Of a DNA stretch of 33,229 nt, positions 1 to 7,065 are shown piece by piece. Position numbers and translations under genes: made by a program. The stretch spans positions 1-33,229 of the forward strand of contig NZ_NXLL01000024.1 of assembly GCF_003364115.1 (NCBI RefSeq), read 5' to 3'. The stretch's first letter is position 1. Every line of letters begins with the position of its first letter. Source of the DNA: Helicobacter sp. MIT 00-7814. Its GTDB lineage: Bacteria; Campylobacterota; Campylobacteria; Campylobacterales; Helicobacteraceae. The notes under the pieces were generated by a model. That model ran no database searches. It saw only the letters and a program-made list of their open reading frames with translations, and was not told the origin of the DNA.

Positions 1-66
1 TGTTAAGAAGTTGGTTGAAAGGTTGTTTTGTGTGAAAATACAAAGGAGGAGAGTGGGGCTTCAACC

Positions 67-81
67 CCCCTAAATTAGGGG
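67..81. repeat. Perfect short inverted repeat in gene-free left margin
   Basis: The arms CCCCTAA and TTAGGGG flank a single A. The region 1-228 has no gene I can support. One plus-strand frame is open from the window edge to a stop near 74 and could be the last 23 codons of a truncated gene, but I do not recognise it. A GGGG run at 55-58 could pair with the same C run, so two hairpins compete. The hairpin resembles ends of IS200/IS605-type elements only in a general way. Confidence 0.4.
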
Positions 82-177
82 ATAAATTCCGACCCTTTGG
101 AAGTGAAAAAATACTTTGGATTAAAAAATCAAAGAGAGCCTAAATAGAATTAGAGAATCTAGCGCAAAAGTTTTTAT

Positions 178-206
178 AAAGGTAGCTTGGATTCTAAACT
201 ACCTTT
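178..206 (-). terminator. Stem-loop downstream of the thioredoxin gene
   Basis: The arms AAAGGTAG (178-185) and CTACCTTT (199-206) are perfect complements around a 13-nt loop. The stem begins 23 bases past the stop codon of the leftward thioredoxin gene. On that strand it is followed by an A/T-rich stretch without a clean U run, so it is a plausible but weak intrinsic terminator. Confidence 0.45.
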
Positions 207-228
207 TAAATTTTGTGGGTGTGAGGCT

Positions 229-543
229 TTAGAGCGTTTGCTCAATGAGATTTTGGATAGGCACTTTAGAGCTTGGCTCAATGAGGCGCTCGCCCACTTC
301 TTGTCCATTTTTGTAACCAATGAGCGTTGGGATTCTGCGCACACCAAGGGCATCTTTGAGATTTGGTTCAGAATCTATTGAGATAGAATAAATCTCCACT
401 TTCCCGCTAAAATCCTTTGCCAAAGAATCTAGCACAGGATCAATCCTGCGACAATCCGGACACCACGAAGCCCCGAGCACCACGACACTTGAGCCATTTT
501 TGATAAGTTCTTCATACTGCGCTGCGTTAATTTGTTTTACCAT
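229..543 (-). CDS. Thioredoxin-family protein (WCPDC active site)
   Basis: This 104-residue protein is the size of a minimal single-domain thioredoxin. The redox motif WCPDC lies at residues 27-31 and the cis-proline loop reads RRIPTLIGY at about 69-77, followed by the KNGQ turn typical of the fold. The proline between the first active-site cysteine and aspartate (CPDC rather than CGPC) is seen in thioredoxin-like proteins distinct from TrxA. No signal peptide or membrane segment is visible, so it should act in the cytoplasm as a thiol-disulfide reductase; its partner is unknown. The start is supported by AAGGA upstream and a TATAAAT-type -10 at about 579-585 on the minus strand. It is probably transcribed alone. 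Confidence 0.88.
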   Translation of the reverse strand: MVKQINAAQYEELIKNGSSVVVLGASWCPDCRRIDPVLDSLAKDFSGKVEIYSISIDSEPNLKDALGVRRIPTLIGYKNGQEVGERLIEPSSKVPIQNLIEQTL

Positions 544-578
544 TTTTTATCCTTTGTTCCTTAAATAAATACAGCCCT

Positions 579-585
579 ATTTATA
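579..585 (-). promoter_or_regulatory. Candidate -10 element for the thioredoxin gene
   Basis: On the minus strand the sequence reads TATAAAT, about 36 bases upstream of the ATG, inside the gap between the methyltransferase and thioredoxin genes. Campylobacterota sigma-70 promoters typically have a strong -10 and no conserved -35, which fits. Confidence 0.45.
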
Positions 586-616
586 AACAAAAAAGCTAAA
601 CATTTGGTAAGGGCGC

Positions 617-1448
617 TTAATTGCGGAGCTTGTGATACAGCGTTTTGAGAAAAGGAATCTTAGCAATAAATCTTTTTAGCTTGCGATAATGCCTTGTGCT
701 ATGGAGTAGATTTGCAATCTCTTTATTTTTGTATTCCCACATTTGAGGGTGGATAAGATAAAGAGGCTTTAACACAGGCTTAAAGCCTTGATTTAGCAGA
801 ATCTCTTGTTTGTTTTTATGAGTAAAAAGTAAGATATTTTGTTTATACCATGATTCTATATTTTCATTCCCCCAATTTTTTTCGCGTAAAATATCAAAGC
901 ACACAAAGCCCTCTTTTGCAAAAAGCTCTGCCCAATAAGTCGGCGGCTGCTCATTCACATGATGCGTACCACCTTGATAAGGAATCGCTGCGGAAAAAAG
1001 TATAATATTAGAAAGTGAGGTGAGGAGTTTTATAAAATTAGACGCGTGCTTTTCATAGAGATGTTCAGCGACTTCTAGACTTTGGGCTAAAGAAAATGGC
1101 TTTGCCCCCCCCCCCCATATTAGAGGCATTATATTTTTCTAGGATTTCTTGCATAAGGATTGACGCATTATGAGTAAGATTGACTTCTTTATAAGATTCT
1201 AAGGGGATATGATAAAGATTTGAATCTGCCACATTTCCATCAATACCAAAAATCTTTATATCTGGCACAATTTCAGTCCATGCGCGAAGCCAAGTCCCCA
1301 TACCACAACCTACATCAATAACACTTTGCACTTCCCCAAAAAGCTCCTTAACTTGTGGGAGAATCGCCTTTGCAGAAAGATAAGAGCCACTTGCCTGCGC
1401 CATATAAAAATTGTCATCATAGATTTTATGAATTTGAGATTGTTGCAT
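617..1448 (-). CDS. Phase-variable SAM-dependent methyltransferase, out of frame at a G12 tract
   Basis: This is one methyltransferase gene broken into two frames. The 5' part carries the class I SAM-binding motif VIDVGCGMGTWLRAW. The 3' part carries SLEVAEHL, then SAAIPYQGGTHHVNEQPP and a WYKQNILLF segment, all typical of one methyltransferase family often found near surface-glycan genes. The parts are joined at a run of 12 G (minus strand; plus 1105-1116). With 12 G the protein stops soon after the tract. With 11 or 14 G the frames join into about 276 residues. I place the start at 1448 because GAGGTG sits just upstream and a TGCTACAAT extended -10 (1490-1495) overlaps the longer alternative start at 1499. 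As read, the gene is off. The acceptor is unknown; surface glycan modification is inferred. Confidence 0.85.
1105..1116 (-). repeat. G12 homopolymer (phase-variation tract)
   Basis: Twelve consecutive C on the plus strand form a G12 tract inside the methyltransferase coding sequence. Such tracts change length by slipped-strand mispairing in Helicobacter and Campylobacter. Removing one G restores one continuous frame, so the tract is a translational on/off switch. Confidence 0.9.
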
Positions 1449-1489
1449 TTTACACCTCGCAAAAGTTAAATTAAGATTAAAAGGTTGAG

Positions 1490-1495
1490 ATTGTA
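1490..1495 (-). promoter_or_regulatory. Extended -10 for the methyltransferase gene
   Basis: The minus strand reads TGCTACAAT, an extended -10 hexamer (TACAAT) preceded by TGN. It lies about 40 bases upstream of the ATG at 1448, giving a leader of about 35 nt and ruling against the in-frame ATG at 1499. Confidence 0.5.
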
Positions 1496-1554
1496 GCATA
1501 TTAATTTTTGTATAAAGGTTTTCTTATGATACTTTTGCTTGTAATGATGTTTAT

Positions 1555-2289
1555 TTAAGCTTTTAAGCCCGCATTTTTGCTAAAGTTATTTTGCAATTGC
1601 GTAAAATCCTGCGTTTGGATAAAAAATAAAAGCGCCTCAACTCCGCGTTGCGTAAGAATCTCTATCTTTTGGATTTCATCACTCTCAAAATCCCCAAGCA
1701 CATAATCGATGATATTTTCCGCGTGTGCGCTCATCTCTCCGACTTTCTCTGTTTTTTTTGGTCTGCCAATGCCACAGCGCAAGCGTATATATTCGCGTCC
1801 AAGATGAGAATCTAGCGATTTTAGCCCATTGTGTCCGCCACTGCTCCCGCCTTTTTTCACGCGCATTGCCCCTAGCTCGATGTCAAGCTCATCATGCGCC
1901 ACCACGATATTTTGCAAAGGGATTTTGTAGAAGTTACAAAAACTTGCGACACTTATGCCGGAATTATTCATAAAAGTTTGGGGCTTGAGTAGAAAAATGC
2001 GCTCTTGCAAAGTGTGCTTTTGAGGCTGGGATTGTGTGGGTGTATTTTGCGCGGATTGCGGGGATTTGGTGGATTGTGCTAAATTTGTGGATTTTTGAGA
2101 TTGTGAGAAATAAGGCAGAATCTGCGTTCTTTGCAAAGAGGCAACAAGCGCATTGTGTTTTTTATCAAGATTCCATTGCGTGCCTAGCTTTTGTGCAAGG
2201 GAATCTAGCACCATAAATCCGAGATTATGCCTTGTGTTGGCATATTTTTGCCCCGGATTCCCAAGTCCGACAAGAAGTATCGCGCTCAT
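1555..2289 (-). CDS. pth: Peptidyl-tRNA hydrolase with an internal low-complexity insert
   Basis: Pth cleaves the ester bond of peptidyl-tRNAs released from ribosomes and recycles tRNA. The family motif GLGNPGQKYANTRHN gives Asn11 and catalytic His21; FMNNSG holds Asn108, HDELD holds Asp133 and GGHNGL holds Asn154, so the active site is intact. The protein has 244 residues against about 185-195 for the family. The excess is mostly a Gln/Ser/Thr-rich stretch at about residues 54-94, inserted before the strand leading to LLKPQTFMN. It follows rplY by about 30 bases in the same direction, the order seen in H. pylori, so the two are probably cotranscribed. The start lacks a clear Shine-Dalgarno sequence, as is common for the second gene of a pair. 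Confidence 0.95.
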   Translation of the reverse strand: MSAILLVGLGNPGQKYANTRHNLGFMVLDSLAQKLGTQWNLDKKHNALVASLQRTQILPYFSQSQKSTNLAQSTKSPQSAQNTPTQSQPQKHTLQERIFLLKPQTFMNNSGISVASFCNFYKIPLQNIVVAHDELDIELGAMRVKKGGSSGGHNGLKSLDSHLGREYIRLRCGIGRPKKTEKVGEMSAHAENIIDYVLGDFESDEIQKIEILTQRGVEALLFFIQTQDFTQLQNNFSKNAGLKA

Positions 2290-2319
2290 TGCGCCTACTT
2301 ACGCTACTTTAAAAGCAAA

Positions 2320-2856
2320 TTATTTCGCTTTGATCACACCTACAACTGCGACATTTGGCTTATCTAGCACGCTCACACCTTCAATTGGCGCTAAATCGCG
2401 CACAAGGATAGAATCTCCCACATCTAAATCGCTCACATCGAGTTCATATACATTTGGGAGCTTTTCAGGCGTGCATTTTACGCTGATGCGCTTTGTAGAG
2501 GTGAAAAGCACACCTTTATTTTTAAGCCCCTTCGCACTTCCTTTTGTTTTCACAGGCACTTTGAATTTACTTGCCACGCCTTTTTGCGCTAAAAGTAAAT
2601 CTACATGTTTGAGCGTGCTTGTTACAGGATCTTTTTGATATTCTTGCACCACGACATCAAAGGTTTTTGAGCCGACTTTGACTTGAAAGATAAGGCTTGG
2701 CTTGTTTTTTATCTCTTTGATGAAGTCATTAAGCTTGAATGCGCAGTGGATATTTTCCTGCCCTTTTCCATAAATGTTGGCAATCAGATAACCATCTTTT
2801 CGCAAAGCCTTAGAATCTGCTTTTGAAATACTCTCTCTAATGATACCTTCTAACAT
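2320..2856 (-). CDS. rplY: 50S ribosomal protein L25 (Ctc/TL5 family)
   Basis: The 178-residue length matches the long Ctc-type L25: an N-terminal 5S rRNA-binding domain (residues about 1-90, beginning [10 protein letters not shown] and including [18 protein letters not shown]) and a C-terminal beta domain (about 91-178). The [13 protein letters not shown] segment is characteristic of the family. It binds 5S rRNA in the large ribosomal subunit. The start is supported by AAGGA before the ATG. It is divergent from ilvB and is the first gene of the leftward rplY-pth unit. A TAAAAT -10 candidate lies on the minus strand at 2894-2899. Confidence 0.95.
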   Translation of the reverse strand: MLEGIIRESISKADSKALRKDGYLIANIYGKGQENIHCAFKLNDFIKEIKNKPSLIFQVKVGSKTFDVVVQEYQKDPVTSTLKHVDLLLAQKGVASKFKVPVKTKGSAKGLKNKGVLFTSTKRISVKCTPEKLPNVYELDVSDLDVGDSILVRDLAPIEGVSVLDKPNVAVVGVIKAK

Positions 2857-2943
2857 TTTTTGTCCTTAAGTTTTTGGGATTAAAAAAGGCGCGATTTTAC
2901 ATAAAGCTTGCTTAAATTAAGATTATCTTTACTCTATGCTCTA

Positions 2944-2949
2944 TATAAT
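2944..2949 (+). promoter_or_regulatory. Candidate -10 (TATAAT) for ilvB
   Basis: A consensus TATAAT hexamer lies 51 bases upstream of the ilvB start, in the 144-base divergent region shared with rplY. The leader would be about 45 nt. I see no leader peptide rich in branched-chain residues, so no attenuator is evident. Confidence 0.55.
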
Positions 2950-3000
2950 AAGCCCTTTTTGCGATGACAAAATCCGATTATTGAAGGAAGTAAGAGAAAG

Positions 3001-4719
3001 ATGAAAAAATTAACCGGCTCACAAATGCTTATCGAAGCGCTTGCGTTGGAAAATGTAAAGGTTGTTTTTGGTTATCCGGGTGGCGCTGTGCTCCATATTT
3101 ATGATGAAATTTACAAGCAAAAATATTTTCGCCATATCCTCGTGCGCCACGAGCAGGCGGCATTGCATGCGGCTGATGGCTATGCGCGCGCAAGTGGCGA
3201 GGTTGGCGTGGCGATTATCACAAGCGGTCCGGGCTTTACAAACGCCATTACAGGGATTGCCACGGCGTATATGGATTCTATTCCTTTGGTTGTGATTAGT
3301 GGGCAGGTGCCAATTAGTCAAATCGGCACAGATGCGTTTCAAGAAATCGACGCAGTGGGGATTTCACGCCCTTGCACGAAGCATAATTATTTAGTAAAAG
3401 ATATTAAAGAGCTTCCTAGAATCTTAAAAGAAGCCTTTTATATCGCGCGCAGTGGGCGTCCCGGACCGGTGCTTATTGACTTGCCAAAGGATATTAGCGG
3501 AATTGCTGGGGATTTTGATTATCCTGATTCTATAAATTTACGCACTTATAAGCCCACGATGAAGGGCAATGCAAAGCAAATCGACAAACTCACACAAGCT
3601 ATAATGAGCGCGAAAAAGCCTTTGTTTTATATCGGTGGCGGGGCGGTTTTGAGCGGGGCGAGCGATGAGGTGCGCGCACTTGTGGAGCAAACGCAGATTC
3701 CAAGTGTGGAAACGCTCATGGCGCGCGGAGTTTTAGGAAGTGAGAATCCGCTGTTGCTAGGAATGGTTGGTATGCATGGGAATTTTGCGGCAAATATTGC
3801 GATGAGTGAGTGCGATTTACTTATTTGCTTAGGTGCGCGCTTTGATGATCGCGTCACAGGCAAGCTAAGTGTTTTTTGTAAGAATGCCAAAATCGCGCAT
3901 GTGGATATCGATCCTAGCTCGATAGGTAAGATTGTAGAGATTGATTATCCGATCGTTGGGGATTTAAAAAGCGTGGCAAAAGAGCTAAGACAAAAGTTAG
4001 AAGGCTTTGATAGCACGAAAATTAATGCATGGAATGAGCGCCTCAATCTCTGCGCGCAGGAAAATCCGCTGTGCTATGAAGATAGTAATGAAGTCATTAA
4101 ACCGCAATGGGTGATAGAAACGCTCGGCAAGGAATTTGGCGCTCGTGCAATTATCACCACTGATGTGGGGCAACACCAAATGTGGGCGGCGCAGTTTTAT
4201 CCTTTTAGCTTTGCACGACAATTTTTGACAAGTGGCGGGCTTGGGACGATGGGCTATGGACTGCCTGCAAGCCTTGGCGCGCTTTGTGCGTTGCAAGAAA
4301 AAGTCGGCGTAAAAACGCCCGCACAATGCGTGATAAATATTACCGGCGATGGTAGTATTTTGATGAATATACAAGAGCTTATGACTTGCGTGGAATCCGA
4401 GCTACCCGTTATTAACATTATCCTTAATAATAATTATTTAGGTATGGTGCGTCAGTGGCAGACTTTCTTTTATGATAATCGCTTTTCGCACACGGATTTG
4501 AGTTTGCAGCCAGATTTTATTAAGCTTATAGAATCTTTTGGCGGTGTGGGAAGGCGCGTGGAGAAAAAAGAGGAGTTTTTGGACGCGTTAAAAGAATGTG
4601 TAGATTCTCAAAAAGTGTGCTTTATTGAGGTTTTGGTTGATCGCTATGAAGATGTATTGCCGATGGTGCCTAATGGTGCGGCATTGCATGAAATGATCGT
4701 GCATAAGAAAAGGAGCTAG
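3001..4719 (+). CDS. ilvB: Acetolactate synthase large (catalytic) subunit
   Basis: This thiamine-diphosphate enzyme condenses pyruvate to 2-acetolactate, or with 2-oxobutyrate to 2-aceto-2-hydroxybutyrate, the first common step of valine, leucine and isoleucine synthesis. Its 572 residues are the normal length. Visible features are the N-terminal GYPGGAV loop, catalytic Glu51 in RHEQAA, the central FAD-binding region including GARFDDRVTGK, and the C-terminal ThDP/Mg motif starting GDGS at 449-452 and ending near LNNNYLGMVRQWQ. The regulatory subunit ilvN follows 4 bases after the stop, so the holoenzyme is encoded here as one transcript. Confidence 0.97.
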   Translation: MKKLTGSQMLIEALALENVKVVFGYPGGAVLHIYDEIYKQKYFRHILVRHEQAALHAADGYARASGEVGVAIITSGPGFTNAITGIATAYMDSIPLVVISGQVPISQIGTDAFQEIDAVGISRPCTKHNYLVKDIKELPRILKEAFYIARSGRPGPVLIDLPKDISGIAGDFDYPDSINLRTYKPTMKGNAKQIDKLTQAIMSAKKPLFYIGGGAVLSGASDEVRALVEQTQIPSVETLMARGVLGSENPLLLGMVGMHGNFAANIAMSECDLLICLGARFDDRVTGKLSVFCKNAKIAHVDIDPSSIGKIVEIDYPIVGDLKSVAKELRQKLEGFDSTKINAWNERLNLCAQENPLCYEDSNEVIKPQWVIETLGKEFGARAIITTDVGQHQMWAAQFYPFSFARQFLTSGGLGTMGYGLPASLGALCALQEKVGVKTPAQCVINITGDGSILMNIQELMTCVESELPVINIILNNNYLGMVRQWQTFFYDNRFSHTDLSLQPDFIKLIESFGGVGRRVEKKEEFLDALKECVDSQKVCFIEVLVDRYEDVLPMVPNGAALHEMIVHKKRS

Positions 4720-4723
4720 CAAA

Positions 4724-5203
4724 ATGACAAAAGAAAAAACAAGCACAAAAACACTCTGTGTGTGCGTTTTAAACGAGCATAGCGTTTTGGCGCGCATTTC
4801 TGGGCTTTTTGCAGGACGCGGTTATAATATAGAATCTCTAAGCGTCGCACCCCTGCCAAATAGCGAGTTTTCGCATATCACCATTACCACAAAGGGCAAT
4901 CCGCGCGTTTTGGAGCAAATCATCAAGCAACTTCATAAGCTTATCCCCGTGTTAAGCGTGACAGAGCATGAAAATTTATTCCAAAAAGAAATGGTGCTTG
5001 TCAAACTGCCCGCAAATCAAAACTTAAGCGATATCCAAACCCTTTGCAATATCTATAATGGCACTATTTCAGAGGCAAATCAAAAGCATATCATCATCAC
5101 CGCCACAGATACGCCACAACGCATAGAATCTTTCATCAGCGCTATTGAATCTTATAAGCCAAAAGAGGTGGTGAAAAGTGGCGCTGTGGCGATTGAGCGC
5201 TAA
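4724..5203 (+). CDS. ilvN: Acetolactate synthase small (regulatory) subunit
   Basis: The 159-residue protein has the N-terminal ACT domain (about residues 10-85, with LNEHSVLARISGLFAGRGYNIESL), which in this family binds valine for feedback inhibition. The C-terminal domain ends in KSGAVAIER, equivalent to the conserved RSGxxAxxR end of IlvN/IlvH. It activates the catalytic subunit and gives it valine sensitivity. The pairing with ilvB, 4 bases upstream, is near universal. Some databases would call it ilvH; the sequence alone does not decide between the names. Confidence 0.96.
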   Translation: MTKEKTSTKTLCVCVLNEHSVLARISGLFAGRGYNIESLSVAPLPNSEFSHITITTKGNPRVLEQIIKQLHKLIPVLSVTEHENLFQKEMVLVKLPANQNLSDIQTLCNIYNGTISEANQKHIIITATDTPQRIESFISAIESYKPKEVVKSGAVAIER

Positions 5204-5232
5204 AAATTATCTTTAAAGTGAGGAGTGCGTAA

Positions 5233-6018
5233 ATGACTTTGGGCGTGAATATCGATCATATTGCTACCCTGCGCCAAGCGCGCGCGATAAATGAGCCAAA
5301 TCCTTTGGAGGCGATTTTTATCATCAAAAATGCCGGCGCGCATCAAATCACAATGCACCTGCGCGAGGATAGACGCCATATCCAAGATGACGATGTCCGC
5401 GCGATTATTAGCGCTGCGCCATTGCCGGTAAATGTCGAATGTGCGCTAGATTCTTATATTATCGAGCTTTTGTGCGAGCTAAAGCCAAATCGCATTACGC
5501 TTGTGCCTGAAAAGCGCGAGGAGGTAACCACGGAAGGCGGGCTTAATGTGGAAAAAAACTTTGCAAATATTAAAAGCGCGCTTGCGGAATTTCACAAGCA
5601 CAATATCGCCACTTCGCTTTTTATCGAGCCAAATGAGATGATGATAGAATCTGCAAAAGAGCTAGGAGCTGGGGCTATCGAGCTTCACACCGGCAAATAT
5701 GCAAATATTTTTTTAATGCAAAATACCAATCTTTCTCGCACAAATGCAAGCATTGCAGAGCTTGAGCTTTCACAAGAGGAGCTAAAATCGCTTTTAGATT
5801 CTGAAATTTTGCTTTTGCAAAATGCCGCAAAAAAGGCGAGCTCGCTTAATCTTGCTTGCTTTGCAGGGCATGGGCTTAATGCAAATAATCTTGCGCCAAT
5901 TGTGAGAATCAAAGAAATCTCAGAGCTTAATATCGGGCATGCAATCATAGCACGCGCGGTATTTGTGGGGTTGGAACGCGCGATAAAAGATATTTTGGCA
6001 CAACTTCCAACGCCTTAA
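5233..6018 (+). CDS. pdxJ: Pyridoxine 5'-phosphate synthase
   Basis: PdxJ closes the pyridine ring by condensing 3-amino-2-oxopropyl phosphate with 1-deoxyxylulose 5-phosphate, the last step of the DXP-dependent vitamin B6 pathway. The 261-residue TIM barrel opens with LGVNIDHIATLRQAR and contains HLREDRRHIQDDDV, VPEKREEVTTEGGL and a phosphate-binding GHGLNANN loop near residue 217. GTGAGGAG precedes the ATG. Its partner gene pdxA follows directly, and the pair lies 29 bases after ilvN, so B6 and branched-chain synthesis may share a transcript. Confidence 0.97.
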   Translation: MTLGVNIDHIATLRQARAINEPNPLEAIFIIKNAGAHQITMHLREDRRHIQDDDVRAIISAAPLPVNVECALDSYIIELLCELKPNRITLVPEKREEVTTEGGLNVEKNFANIKSALAEFHKHNIATSLFIEPNEMMIESAKELGAGAIELHTGKYANIFLMQNTNLSRTNASIAELELSQEELKSLLDSEILLLQNAAKKASSLNLACFAGHGLNANNLAPIVRIKEISELNIGHAIIARAVFVGLERAIKDILAQLPTP

Positions 6019-6041
6019 AACACCCTAATTCTTTAGATTCC

Positions 6042-6983
6042 ATGCAAAGCTCTACGATGAAAACCATAGCAATCAGCATCGGCGATATAAATGGCATTAG
6101 CGCGCAAATCGCTTTGAGCGCGCATGAGGAGATTTCGCGCTTTTGCAAGCCTATTTATTGCGTGCATAAGGAGCTTTTGGTACAGGCGCAAAAAATGCTA
6201 AAAAACCCACTTTCTTTGCAAGATTTTTCTTTTAATCCGCCAAAAGACATAGAATCTTTGCCGCAAATTAAGCCCGGGGAGGTGGATTCCCAAAGTGGGA
6301 CGTATAGCTTTGCGAGTTTTTCGCATGCGTGTGATTTGGTGGATTCTAAGGAGGCGCACGCGCTTGTGACTTTGCCTATCCATAAAGAATCATGGGCGAG
6401 TGCCAAAATCCCTTTCATCGGGCATACGCACGCCTTAAGCGCGCGCTACAAAAAAGAGGCGATTATGATGCTAGGTTGCGAGCAAATGTTTGTCGCGCTT
6501 TTTAGCGATCATATTGCGCTTAGAGCCGTGAGCGAGCATATCGCGCTAGAGCCACTCACAAGATTTTTGCTAACCTTTGCAAAATGTGTGAATCTCAATG
6601 AACCTTGCGCGGTATTGGGGCTAAATCCGCATTGTGGGGATAATGGGCTTATGGGAGATGAGGATAAAATTATTTTTCAAGCGGTGGAAAATGCGAATAA
6701 GGAGCTAAAAAATAGGCTTTTTGTTGGTGCGATTCCGCCAGATTCTGCCTTTAGCCCGCATAATCGCAAGAAATTTAGGTATTTTGTGAGTATGTATCAT
6801 GATGTGGGATTAGCGCCATTAAAGGCGCTGTATTTTGATGAGAGCATTAATGTGAGCCTTAATTTGCCAATTTTACGCGCTTCAGTCGATCATGGTGTGG
6901 CGTTTGATAAGGCGTATAAGAATGTCCCACTTGATACAAAAAGCTATATAAATGCCCTTAGATACGCGAGTAAGAAAGGTTAA
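6042..6983 (+). CDS. pdxA: 4-hydroxythreonine-4-phosphate dehydrogenase
   Basis: PdxA oxidises 4-phosphohydroxy-L-threonine with NAD; the product decarboxylates to the amine substrate of PdxJ. The metal-binding histidines are visible in GHTHALSARY, in the GLNPHCGDNGLMGDED block and in MYHDVGLAPLKAL. The length of 313 is close to other Helicobacter PdxA proteins. There is no clear Shine-Dalgarno sequence. An internal ATG at 6057 begins MKTIAISIGDING right at the first beta strand and may be the real start. The gene is 23 bases after pdxJ, and together they cover the two dedicated late steps of B6 synthesis. Confidence 0.95.
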   Translation: MQSSTMKTIAISIGDINGISAQIALSAHEEISRFCKPIYCVHKELLVQAQKMLKNPLSLQDFSFNPPKDIESLPQIKPGEVDSQSGTYSFASFSHACDLVDSKEAHALVTLPIHKESWASAKIPFIGHTHALSARYKKEAIMMLGCEQMFVALFSDHIALRAVSEHIALEPLTRFLLTFAKCVNLNEPCAVLGLNPHCGDNGLMGDEDKIIFQAVENANKELKNRLFVGAIPPDSAFSPHNRKKFRYFVSMYHDVGLAPLKALYFDESINVSLNLPILRASVDHGVAFDKAYKNVPLDTKSYINALRYASKKG

Positions 6984-7065
6984 AATATTTTTGCCCCAAA
7001 AGTGGTTTTTTTAGGTAGAATGTGAGTTTTGATTTTTTGGAGATTTTATTTTTGGGGGTTGGAGC

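Noticed and set aside
1065-1499. Two separate small methyltransferase-like genes
   Set aside because: Neither half is a complete domain; they share the G12 tract and join exactly when one G is removed.
2153-2638. 161-codon plus-strand open frame opposite pth and rplY
   Set aside because: It is antisense to two well-conserved genes, has no ribosome-binding site and gives no recognisable domain.
6984-7040. Intrinsic terminator between pdxA and the activase gene
   Set aside because: A T7 run is present, but the only stem before it is about 3 bp, too weak to call.
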